The notes under the pieces are model-generated. The model ran no database searches. It was given only the letters and a program-made list of their open reading frames with translations, and was not told where the DNA came from. Source: an uncultured Pelagibacteraceae bacterium (GTDB lineage Bacteria; Pseudomonadota; Alphaproteobacteria; Pelagibacterales; Pelagibacteraceae). Taken from it: DNA of 36,834 nt. How positions within the stretch are numbered: position 1 is the stretch's first letter; every line of letters starts with the position of its first letter. Location of the stretch: the NCBI GenBank assembly GCA_902566365.1, contig CACFIH010000010.1, positions 1 through 36,834 on the forward strand, given 5' to 3'. Positions 25,770 through 33,086 of the stretch are shown piece by piece. The translations under genes and the position numbers were made by a program.

Positions 25770-26535
25770 TCCCTTTGATTGGTGAAGAAGGTTTTCCCAT
25801 CAAATTTTTTTTTATTCTACCAGATAAAAAAGATTGTCTTCCAGCTATAACAGCATTTTTAAAAGCTAAAGCCATTTCAAAAGGTTTTTTTGCTTTTGCT
25901 ATTGCAGTATTAACTAGAACCCCGTCACACCCTAGTTCCATAGCAATCGTAGCATCTGATGCTTCTCCAAGTCCAGCATCAATGATTAATGGTAACTTTG
26001 TTTGATTTCTAATTATTTTGATATTTATTTTATTTAAAATACCTAAACCCGAACCGATTGGTGCTGCCAATGGCATGATTGCACACGCACCAACATTTTC
26101 TAATCTTTTTGCCATTAACGGATCATCATTACAATAAACCATAACTTTAAACCCTTCTTTTGCTAAAACCTCTGTTGATTTGAGAGTTTCAATCATTTCT
26201 GGAAATAAATTTTTTTTGTCTCCTAAAACCTCCAATTTCACCAACTTCCATCCACCTATTTCTCTAGCTAATCTTAAAGTCCTAAGCGCTTCTTGAGAAT
26301 TAAAACATCCGGCAGTATTTGGTAAATAAGTAATTTTTTTTGGATCAATATAATCCATTAAAAGTGGTTTTTTTTTATCACTAATATTTACTCTTCTTAC
26401 AGCTACTGTCACTATATCAGCACCAGAAAGTCTTACAGCTTTTGCACATTGAGACATGCTTTTGTATTTCCCTGTCCCAACAATTAATCTAGAATTAAAC
26501 TTTTTTTTTGCTATCATCAATTTATCTTTTCCCAA
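25762..26535 (-). CDS. thiG: ThiG, thiazole synthase
   Basis: A 257-residue TIM-barrel enzyme that forms the thiazole phosphate of thiamine from deoxyxylulose phosphate, dehydroglycine and ThiS-bound sulfur. It shows SRLIVGTGKYKSM, TVAVRRVNI, LPNTAGCFNSQEA, the Schiff-base lysine region KLVKLEVLGD and DAGLGEASDATIAMELGCDGVLVNTAIAKA. The start is TTG 26535, 5 bases after a strong GGAGGAGG; ATG 26517 (MIAKKKFNSR) is a possible alternative. It is transcribed after thiS with one base between. SAR11 bacteria are known to lack thiC while keeping thiazole synthesis, which fits. Confidence 0.95.
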   Translation of the reverse strand: MGKDKLMIAKKKFNSRLIVGTGKYKSMSQCAKAVRLSGADIVTVAVRRVNISDKKKPLLMDYIDPKKITYLPNTAGCFNSQEALRTLRLAREIGGWKLVKLEVLGDKKNLFPEMIETLKSTEVLAKEGFKVMVYCNDDPLMAKRLENVGACAIMPLAAPIGSGLGILNKINIKIIRNQTKLPLIIDAGLGEASDATIAMELGCDGVLVNTAIAKAKKPFEMALAFKNAVIAGRQSFLSGRIKKNLMGKPSSPIKGII

Positions 26536-26536
26536 A

Positions 26537-26755
26537 TTAACCTCCTCCGATAAAATGAACTATTTCAATTCTATCATTATTTTTTAACAGTATTTTATTT
26601 AATCTTTTTTTATCTACTATTTCATGATTTAACTCAATTGCTACTTTTTTTAATGGTATTCTTAAATTTTTCACTATTTTAAATAAAGTAATATTGTTTT
26701 GAAATATTTTTACTTTACCATTTATATTGATTTTTATTTTTTTTATTTTTTTCAT
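26537..26755 (-). CDS. thiS: ThiS, sulfur carrier protein
   Basis: A 72-residue ubiquitin-like sulfur carrier for thiazole synthesis. The N-terminus is strongly basic, but the fold pattern and the required C-terminal Gly-Gly (ending EIVHFIGGG) are present. It is directly upstream of thiG. Its start lies 16 bases from the divergent aroQ start. Confidence 0.9.
   Translation of the reverse strand: MKKIKKIKININGKVKIFQNNITLFKIVKNLRIPLKKVAIELNHEIVDKKRLNKILLKNNDRIEIVHFIGGG
26541..26548 (-). promoter_or_regulatory. thiG ribosome binding site inside the thiS Gly codons
   Basis: GGAGGAGG on the minus strand, 5 bases before TTG 26535. The same bases encode the last three glycines of ThiS (GGA GGA GGT), so the sulfur-carrier tail doubles as the Shine-Dalgarno sequence of thiG and supports the TTG start. 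Confidence 0.8.
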
Positions 26756-26759
26756 CGTA

Positions 26760-26765
26760 TATAAA
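26760..26765 (+). promoter_or_regulatory. Candidate -10 box for a leaderless aroQ transcript
   Basis: TATAAA ends 6 bases before the aroQ ATG, placing the transcription start at the start codon. There is no recognisable -35 box (a T-run lies there). Confidence 0.3.
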
Positions 26766-26771
26766 AGCTAA

Positions 26772-27218
26772 ATGAATAATAAAATAATCATTATTAATGG
26801 TCCAAATCTTAATCTATTAGGTGAGAGAGAACAATCACAATATGGAACTATTAGTTTTAATGAATTAAAAGAAAATTGTATTAAAAAATCAAAAGAATTA
26901 GGTTTAGAACTTGAATTATCTCAATCTAATGTAGAGGGAGAATTGGTAAACATTATTCAGAATTCTAGAAAAAAATTTGATGGTATAATTATTAACGCTG
27001 CAGCATTTACTCACACATCTGTAGCTATAAGAGATGCTTTAGATATTTTTAAAAAACCTATTATAGAGTTACATATATCAAATATTTATAAAAGAGAGGA
27101 ATTTAGGAAAAAATCTTTGATAAGTGATATAGTAACTGGAGGAATTTTTGGTTTAGGGGTTGATGGTTATATTTTAGCCATAATTTCTATGCAAAAACTC
27201 TTAAAAAATGAAAATTGA
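26772..27218 (+). CDS. aroQ: AroQ, type II 3-dehydroquinate dehydratase
   Basis: A 148-residue enzyme of the shikimate pathway that dehydrates 3-dehydroquinate. It shows IINGPNLNLLGEREQSQYG with the catalytic tyrosine, INAAAFTHTSVAIRDAL with the catalytic histidine, and ELHISNIYKREEFRKKSLIS. It overlaps accB by 11 bases, in the aroQ-accB-accC order found in many proteobacteria. Confidence 0.96.
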   Translation: MNNKIIIINGPNLNLLGEREQSQYGTISFNELKENCIKKSKELGLELELSQSNVEGELVNIIQNSRKKFDGIIINAAAFTHTSVAIRDALDIFKKPIIELHISNIYKREEFRKKSLISDIVTGGIFGLGVDGYILAIISMQKLLKNEN

Positions 27219-27639
27219 TAAAAAAATAATTAAGGAATTAACAGATTGTTTAAATGAATTTAATCTTTCAGAGTTAGAGTATACTGAAAAAGATACAAAG
27301 ATTAAAGTTTCAAAAAATAATGTTTCTATTAATAATCAAACTTTAACTAACACAAATAAAGAGTCCTTAAATCAAAAAGTTAACAATCCAAAAACAATTT
27401 CTTTAGGTATTGAAGTTAAATCACCAATAATCGGTACAGCTTATCACGCGCCAGAACCAGGTGCAAAAAAATTTGTTGAAATAGGAAAAAAAATTAAAAA
27501 AGGCGATACAGTAATGATTGTTGAAGCGATGAAAACAATGAATCACGTTCCATCAACATCAGATGGAATAGTAAAACAGATATTAGTTTCCGATGGTCAA
27601 CCAGTTGAATTTGATCAAGTCTTAATTATTTTAGAATAA
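27208..27639 (+). CDS. accB: AccB, biotin carboxyl carrier protein of acetyl-CoA carboxylase
   Basis: A 143-residue carrier whose biotin is carboxylated by AccC, the first step of fatty-acid synthesis. The biotinyl domain is at the C-terminus with the biotin lysine in VEAMKTMNHV (about residue 109) and the thumb region AYHAPEPGAKKFVEIG. The usual Pro/Ala-rich linker is replaced by an Asn/Lys/Ser-rich stretch (about residues 38-70), in line with the AT-rich genome. The stop overlaps the accC ATG by one base. Confidence 0.95.
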   Translation: MKIDKKIIKELTDCLNEFNLSELEYTEKDTKIKVSKNNVSINNQTLTNTNKESLNQKVNNPKTISLGIEVKSPIIGTAYHAPEPGAKKFVEIGKKIKKGDTVMIVEAMKTMNHVPSTSDGIVKQILVSDGQPVEFDQVLIILE

Positions 27640-28976
27640 TGTTTAAAAAAATTTTAATTGCAAACCGTGGGGAAATTGCAGTCAGAATAATTAGGGCGTG
27701 TAAAGAGTGGGGAATTTCAACTGTTGCAGTTCATTCTAATGTTGACAGAGAAAGTATGCATGTAAAATTAGCTGATGAAAGTATTTGTATTGGCTCTCAT
27801 CAACCTGCAAATAGTTATCTTAATATCCCAGCTCTGTTATCTGCTATTGATCTAACTAATGCAGAAGCGGTCCATCCAGGCTACGGTTTTCTGTCTGAAA
27901 ATGCAAATTTTGCTAAAGTTTTAGAGGAAAATAAAATTAAGTTTATTGGTGCATCTTCAAAACATATAAAAATGATGGGTGATAAAATACAAGCTAAAAA
28001 AATTGCTAAAGAAAATGGTTTACCTGTTATTGAGGGGTCAGAGGGTGGAGTTAAAAATGTAAGAGAAGCTAAAGAACTTTGTAAAAAAATTGGATTCCCA
28101 ATTTTGATAAAGGCATCAGGTGGAGGTGGTGGAAAAGGAATGAAGATAGTGAATAAAGAAGAAGATTTTGAAACTCTTTTTTCAATAGCAAAATCAGAGG
28201 CAAAAAAATATTTTGGTAATGATGAAGTTTATATTGAAAAATTTTTTCAAAACCCAAGACATATAGAAGTTCAGATTTTAGCAGGAAAAAATAGAACTGT
28301 GCATTTACATGAAAGAGATTGTTCAGTTCAAAGAAGACATCAAAAATTAATTGAGGAAACACCTAGCCCAGTTTTAACAGATGAAATTAGAAGAGATCTT
28401 TTTGAAAAAACAGTAAATATGGTTAGTAAAATTGGATATGAAGGTGCCGGTACTGTTGAGTTTATTTATGAGGATGGAAAGTTTTATTTTTTAGAAATGA
28501 ACACAAGAGTGCAAGTGGAACACCCTGTTACTGAAATGGTTACCGGTATAGATATAATCAAAGAGCAAATATGGATTGCATTTTCTGGAGAAACTGCACT
28601 GAAACAGTCAGATATTAATCCAAGAGGTCATGCAATAGAGTGTAGAATTAATGCAGAAGACCCAAGTAAAAACTTTCAACCCTCTCCTGGAATTATTGGA
28701 ATGTGTCACCAACCATCAGGATTTAGAACAAGAGTAGATGGAGCTATTTATCAAGGATACAAAGTTACTCCATACTACGACAGTATGGTGTGTAAATTAA
28801 TTTGCCATGGAAGAAACAGAATTGAAGCAATTCAAAGAATGAATAGGTCTTTAGATGAGTTTGTTATTGAAGGTATTACCACAACAATACCTTTGCATAA
28901 AAAACTTTTGAACCATAAAAAATTTATTGACTCTGATTTTAATGTGAGCTGGCTTGATAATGAAAAGCTTATTTAA
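27639..28976 (+). CDS. accC: AccC, biotin carboxylase subunit of acetyl-CoA carboxylase
   Basis: A 445-residue ATP-grasp enzyme that carboxylates biotin on AccB. It shows KILIANRGEIAVRIIRACKE at the N-terminus, HPGYGFLSEN, the ATP loop KASGGGGGKGMK, HLHERDCSVQRRHQKLIEE, and the active-site MNTRVQVEHPVTEMVTG. Full length. Its last 4 bases overlap the convergent DUF2155 gene. Confidence 0.97.
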   Translation: MFKKILIANRGEIAVRIIRACKEWGISTVAVHSNVDRESMHVKLADESICIGSHQPANSYLNIPALLSAIDLTNAEAVHPGYGFLSENANFAKVLEENKIKFIGASSKHIKMMGDKIQAKKIAKENGLPVIEGSEGGVKNVREAKELCKKIGFPILIKASGGGGGKGMKIVNKEEDFETLFSIAKSEAKKYFGNDEVYIEKFFQNPRHIEVQILAGKNRTVHLHERDCSVQRRHQKLIEETPSPVLTDEIRRDLFEKTVNMVSKIGYEGAGTVEFIYEDGKFYFLEMNTRVQVEHPVTEMVTGIDIIKEQIWIAFSGETALKQSDINPRGHAIECRINAEDPSKNFQPSPGIIGMCHQPSGFRTRVDGAIYQGYKVTPYYDSMVCKLICHGRNRIEAIQRMNRSLDEFVIEGITTTIPLHKKLLNHKKFIDSDFNVSWLDNEKLI

Positions 28977-29374
28977 TAACATTTTATAAGCCATATATCA
29001 TAAACAGGATGGTCAAAAGGTACTATTGATGGACTAGAGGAAAACATCCAGCCATTAAACACAAAAACATCGTCCTTATTTTTATTAGTTAAATCTTTTA
29101 CCTGTATATAAGCAGTTATCTCAGGATTGTCATCAAATTCTGAATTTTTACATTTAATGCTTTTAATAGATAAGTCCTGATGCTTTATCTCATCGCCATT
29201 TTTAATCTTTACCAAGGTATTTTTTGAACTTATCTTATCTAAAACTTTTATTTCAATAAAACTTCCCTCTAGATTGCTATTAGCCCTAGAAACAAAATAA
29301 AAATTCAAGAATGAAATTACTAAAAATATAAATAAGTAAAATTTAGTTTTTCCAACTTTTATATTTTTTTTCAT
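28973..29374 (-). CDS. DUF2155 domain protein (exported)
   Basis: A 133-residue protein with an N-terminal hydrophobic segment (about residues 11-28) that looks like a signal peptide or anchor. The C-terminal DUF2155 domain has FNGWMFSSSPSIVPFDHPVYDIW, typical of this alphaproteobacterial family of unknown function. The start at 29374 lies 32 bases inside the NDUFA12-like gene; no later Met precedes the hydrophobic segment. The two genes are cotranscribed. Confidence 0.85.
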   Translation of the reverse strand: MKKNIKVGKTKFYLFIFLVISFLNFYFVSRANSNLEGSFIEIKVLDKISSKNTLVKIKNGDEIKHQDLSIKSIKCKNSEFDDNPEITAYIQVKDLTNKNKDDVFVFNGWMFSSSPSIVPFDHPVYDIWLIKCY

Positions 29375-29702
29375 TTACATTTTTATTCTTATTTGGATAA
29401 TAAGCAGACTCTGTCCCAGTCAAATTTGGTTTGTGAGGTTTTTGCCAATCATATTTTTTTAAATTATGATCTTTTTCAATTTTATTTGGAGTAAAATGTA
29501 TCCAAGAATACCATTCTACTGGAATTTTAGATGCATCAATTTCATTTGCATATATAACCCATCTTTTTCCACTTCTGCTCTCATAGTATTTATTCCCAAA
29601 TGAATCTTTTCCAATATACTTTCCAAAAAAAATAGTTTTAAGACGTGTTCCAATTGTATCTTGATTCCACCAAATGAAAATTTTTTTAAAAAATGTCAAC
29701 AT
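29343..29702 (-). CDS. NDUFA12-family protein (complex I accessory subunit homologue)
   Basis: A 119-residue homologue of the NADH:ubiquinone oxidoreductase 17.2-kDa subunit, an accessory protein of complex I kept in alphaproteobacteria and mitochondria. It shows TIGTRLKTIFFGKYIGKDSF, GNKYYESRSGKRWVIY and IPVEWYSWIHF. It probably helps complex I assembly or stability. It is upstream of, and overlaps, the DUF2155 gene. Confidence 0.92.
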   Translation of the reverse strand: MLTFFKKIFIWWNQDTIGTRLKTIFFGKYIGKDSFGNKYYESRSGKRWVIYANEIDASKIPVEWYSWIHFTPNKIEKDHNLKKYDWQKPHKPNLTGTESAYYPNKNKNVNEKKYKSWKN

Positions 29703-29816
29703 TAAAATTTATTAATTTCAATTCTAAATTGTATAAAATAAATTAGACTAAAATTTGATTTTGTATATAAATTAATGAATCATTATTCAAATTAATTTTT
29801 TAATTATTGGGGTCAA

Positions 29817-30638
29817 ATGGCAAAATATTTAGTTGAAACTTATTATACATGCACATTTAAGGTTAACCACTACCTTGATGATATTAATGAAACAGAGCTT
29901 AAAAATCTTGAAAAAAGAGACGATGGAAAATTTGAGGTTTTAGATGTCAAATTAGATAATCGAAAGACAAAAAATTTAGACCCAAATGATAAAAAAATAA
30001 TTAAAAATAGTAAAATAAATATTCCTATCAAAAATAATCAAGTGAATTCAAATAATCTTGAAAAAATAATCAATAATAATAGCAATTCAGATAATACTGG
30101 AAAAAGGTTCAGCATGCCGGATAGAAGAAAAGGATATATTCAAAAAGCTACTATAGGAGATCATAAAGTTTATTTACACACTGGTGAATACGAAGATGGT
30201 AAAATTGGAGAAATATTTATTGATACAAGCAAAGAAGGTGAATTAGTAAAAGCGCTTATGAATAACTTTGCAATTGCTGTTTCTCTAGGGTTGCAATATG
30301 GAGTGCCTCTCGATGAATTTATAAGTGCATTTGTTGGAACCAAATTTGAGCCCTCAGGTAAAGTTCATGGAAATGATAGAATTTTAAGTGCTTCATCTAT
30401 TTTAGACTATATATTTAGGGAATTAGCTATTTCCTATCAAAATCGAGAAGATTTAGCTCATACTCCAGCTATTGGAAATAATGATACTACAAATTTTGAT
30501 GAAAAAAATATGGATGATCAAAGTCAATTATTAAAGATCGTTAAAGATATAACTAGTAAAGGCTTCGTAAGAAATAACTATAAAAAGAACCTTGTGGATT
30601 TATCTGATGTTAAGATAAGCCTTAAAGGAAAAAAATAA
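29817..30638 (+). CDS. TSCPD-domain protein related to the C-terminus of B12-dependent ribonucleotide reductase
   Basis: A 273-residue protein. From about residue 95 it closely resembles the C-terminal segment of class II ribonucleotide reductase of alphaproteobacteria: [59 protein letters not shown] and [14 protein letters not shown]. No catalytic reductase barrel is present, and there are no paired cysteines (the only Cys is near residue 12). The N-terminal 55 residues ([27 protein letters not shown]) look like a separate small domain, joined by an Asn-rich linker. It is a stand-alone gene, not a window-edge fragment. Function unknown; a nucleotide-binding or regulatory role is only a guess. 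Confidence 0.78.
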   Translation: MAKYLVETYYTCTFKVNHYLDDINETELKNLEKRDDGKFEVLDVKLDNRKTKNLDPNDKKIIKNSKINIPIKNNQVNSNNLEKIINNNSNSDNTGKRFSMPDRRKGYIQKATIGDHKVYLHTGEYEDGKIGEIFIDTSKEGELVKALMNNFAIAVSLGLQYGVPLDEFISAFVGTKFEPSGKVHGNDRILSASSILDYIFRELAISYQNREDLAHTPAIGNNDTTNFDEKNMDDQSQLLKIVKDITSKGFVRNNYKKNLVDLSDVKISLKGKK

Positions 30639-32423
30639 TTATTTCTTAAATTTTAAAGTTAAATTTAACTCTTTAAGTTGATCATCATTTACTTCTGATG
30701 GTGCGTTCATCATTAAATCTTGAGCATTTTGGTTCATTGGAAACATGGTAACTTCTCTTATATTTTTTTCATTAGCTAAAAGCATTACAATTCTATCAAT
30801 ACCTGGAGCTATTCCCCCGTGTGGTGGTGCTCCATAACTTAATGCACTAATCATGCCACTAAATTTTTTATTAACTTGTTCTTTGTTATAACCAGCAATT
30901 GAAAATAGTTTATACATTAATTCAGGAATATGATTTCTAATAGCTCCCGATGATAGTTCTATTCCATTGCAAACAATATCATATTGATATGCTAAAATCT
31001 CTAAAGGTTTTTCAAAATTGATTTCATCAATATTACCTTGAGGCATAGAAAATGGATTGTGACTAAACTTTATCTTTTTAGTTTCCTCATCCTTTTCATA
31101 CATTGGATAATTGACTATCCAGCAAAAAGCAAATGCATTTTCATCAATTAAATCTAAATCTTTTGCAATCTTATCTCTTGCTAATGAAGTTATTCTTTCT
31201 AACTCTCTTTTAGTATTACACGCAAAAAATATACTATCACCTACTTCTGCACCAGTTTTTTTCATAATCTCTTCAAGAGACTCTTTTGAAAAAAATTTTC
31301 CTACTGGACCTTTCGCCGATATTTCGTTATTTTTTTCGATTGTAAAATATGCCATTCCTGATGCACCTTCATCTTTAGCCCACTTATCAATAGTATCAAA
31401 AAAACTTCTTGGTTTATCCTTTGTATTTTTAGTTATGATACATCTTACTTTAGATCCTGATTTTATAAGCTTTTTAAATATATCAAGTGAAACATCCTCT
31501 CTTGAAAAAATTTCAGTTACATCATTTATTATTAATGGATTTCTTAAATCAGGTTTATCTGTTCCATACTTTAACATAGAATCTTTATATGAAATTTTAG
31601 GAAATTTATTGAACATTAGTTTTTTACTTGAAAATTTTCTGAAAGTATTAACTAAAAGTGTTTCAACAACATTAAATACATCTTCTTGCTCAACAAATGA
31701 CATTTCCAAATCAAGTTGATAAAATTCTCCTGGACTTCTATCAGCTCTAGCATCTTCATCTCTAAAACATGGGGCTATTTGAAAGTATTTGTCAAAACCG
31801 GAAACCATTATTAATTGTTTGAATTGTTGAGGTGCTTGAGGTAAAGCATAAAACTTTCCTGGATTCAATCTGCTTGGAACTAAAAAATCTCTAGCACCTT
31901 CTGGACTTGATGAAGTTAAAATAGGTGTTTGATATTCTAAAAATCCTAGTTTAGTCATTTCCGCCCTTATAAAAGAGATAACTTTTGATCTTAAAATAAT
32001 ATTTTCATGAATTTTTTTTCTTCTTAAATCCAAAAACCTATATTTCAATCTTATTTCTTCAGCATATTCTTGATCACTAAAAACTGGCATAGGTAATTCC
32101 TTACAGGATCCTAAAACTTCAAAACTATTTATTACAACCTCTATTTCACCAGTTTGAATTTCTTCATTAATTGTTTCTTTGGATCTGCTCACAACATTTC
32201 CCTCAATTTTAATTACTGTTTCGAGCTGTATTTTTTCTAGCAAGGAAAAACACGAATTTTCTTTATCTATAATACATTGTGTGATCCCATAATTATCTCT
32301 TAAGTCAATGAATAAAAGATTTCCATGGTCTCTTTTTTTATTAATCCATCCAGAGAGATGAACTTTAGAGTCTACATCTTTTTTTCTTAATTCATTACAA
32401 TTATGGCTTCTGTACTTATTCAA
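30639..32423 (-). CDS. aspS: Aspartyl-tRNA synthetase, probably non-discriminating
   Basis: A 594-residue bacterial-type class IIb synthetase: N-terminal OB-fold (GWINKKRDHGNLLFIDLRD), catalytic core with motif 2 FRDEDARADRSPGEFYQLD, an inserted GAD domain (about residues 285-420) and motif 3 GAPPHGGIAPGIDRIVML. His33 in the OB-fold is the residue type linked to relaxed tRNA recognition, where E. coli has Leu, so Asp-tRNA(Asn) may be made for GatCAB. The start is TTG 32423 (MNKYRSHNC fits the family), with AGGAG 5 bases upstream. It directly follows the hda stop. Confidence 0.96.
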   Translation of the reverse strand: MNKYRSHNCNELRKKDVDSKVHLSGWINKKRDHGNLLFIDLRDNYGITQCIIDKENSCFSLLEKIQLETVIKIEGNVVSRSKETINEEIQTGEIEVVINSFEVLGSCKELPMPVFSDQEYAEEIRLKYRFLDLRRKKIHENIILRSKVISFIRAEMTKLGFLEYQTPILTSSSPEGARDFLVPSRLNPGKFYALPQAPQQFKQLIMVSGFDKYFQIAPCFRDEDARADRSPGEFYQLDLEMSFVEQEDVFNVVETLLVNTFRKFSSKKLMFNKFPKISYKDSMLKYGTDKPDLRNPLIINDVTEIFSREDVSLDIFKKLIKSGSKVRCIITKNTKDKPRSFFDTIDKWAKDEGASGMAYFTIEKNNEISAKGPVGKFFSKESLEEIMKKTGAEVGDSIFFACNTKRELERITSLARDKIAKDLDLIDENAFAFCWIVNYPMYEKDEETKKIKFSHNPFSMPQGNIDEINFEKPLEILAYQYDIVCNGIELSSGAIRNHIPELMYKLFSIAGYNKEQVNKKFSGMISALSYGAPPHGGIAPGIDRIVMLLANEKNIREVTMFPMNQNAQDLMMNAPSEVNDDQLKELNLTLKFKK

Positions 32424-33086
32424 TCATTCTCCTAAAACTTCTTTAATAATTTTTAAATTTATTGATTTTTTTTTTTTTAAACTCATTTCGTCGATCTTAT
32501 ATATAAAATCAAATATTTTTCTATATGATCTATCAATTCTCTTTATTATGTAATTAATTAACTTTTTTTCTATAAAAATTTGACGATCTGATAAATTTTT
32601 CAATATTAAAGCGAATATCAATTCATCGTCAGGTTTTTTGATATCTAGAAGAAGAAAATTTTTACATCTCGATTGTAAGTCTTCTAATTGAAATTTAATA
32701 CTTACAATTGGTAATTTTGACGTAACAATTAGATATTTATTATCCTGATCGATAATGTTAACTAATGTATAAATCAATTTTTCATTAATCTTATCGTCTA
32801 AATTTTCCAGAATAATATTTTGATGCACTTTAATTTCTTTCAAGTTTTCATTTTTAAATAAATTTGACTCAAAATTTATTCCTTTAAATTTTTTTAGAAA
32901 AATATTTACTAAATGCGTTTTTCCAGAAAAATTTTCACCATATATATTTAAGAAATTTTTTTCCCATTTTGGCCAATTATTAAGAAGATCAAATACATGT
33001 TTATTACTATCTGAAACAAAAAAGTCTTCATCTCTAAAATTTTGATCATGCTTTAATTTAAGCAGAAGCTGATTTGAATCATTCAT
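32424..33086 (-). CDS. hda: Hda/HdaA-type DnaA homologue, replication initiation regulator
   Basis: A 220-residue AAA+ protein like the DnaA core without its DNA-binding domain. In the family it binds the DNA clamp and inactivates DnaA-ATP. A clamp-binding motif QLLLKL (residues 6-11) is at the N-terminus, then Walker A GENFSGKTHLV, a weak Walker B (IILENLDD), an arginine-finger region DLQSRCK and sensor 2 RIDRSYRKIFDFIYKID. The start is ATG 33086, which overlaps the upstream stop as ATGA; an in-frame ATG at 33098 is less likely. Confidence 0.9.
   Translation of the reverse strand: MNDSNQLLLKLKHDQNFRDEDFFVSDSNKHVFDLLNNWPKWEKNFLNIYGENFSGKTHLVNIFLKKFKGINFESNLFKNENLKEIKVHQNIILENLDDKINEKLIYTLVNIIDQDNKYLIVTSKLPIVSIKFQLEDLQSRCKNFLLLDIKKPDDELIFALILKNLSDRQIFIEKKLINYIIKRIDRSYRKIFDFIYKIDEMSLKKKKSINLKIIKEVLGE
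32429..32433 (-). promoter_or_regulatory. aspS ribosome binding site supporting a TTG start
   Basis: AGGAG within the last codons of hda, 5 bases before TTG 32423. There is no ATG that gives the conserved AspRS N-terminus. Confidence 0.75.

Noticed and set aside
31111..31719. Long open frame (202 codons) antisense to aspS
   Set aside because: It lies wholly within the conserved aspS sequence on the other strand and resembles no family; it is a by-product of aspS codon use.
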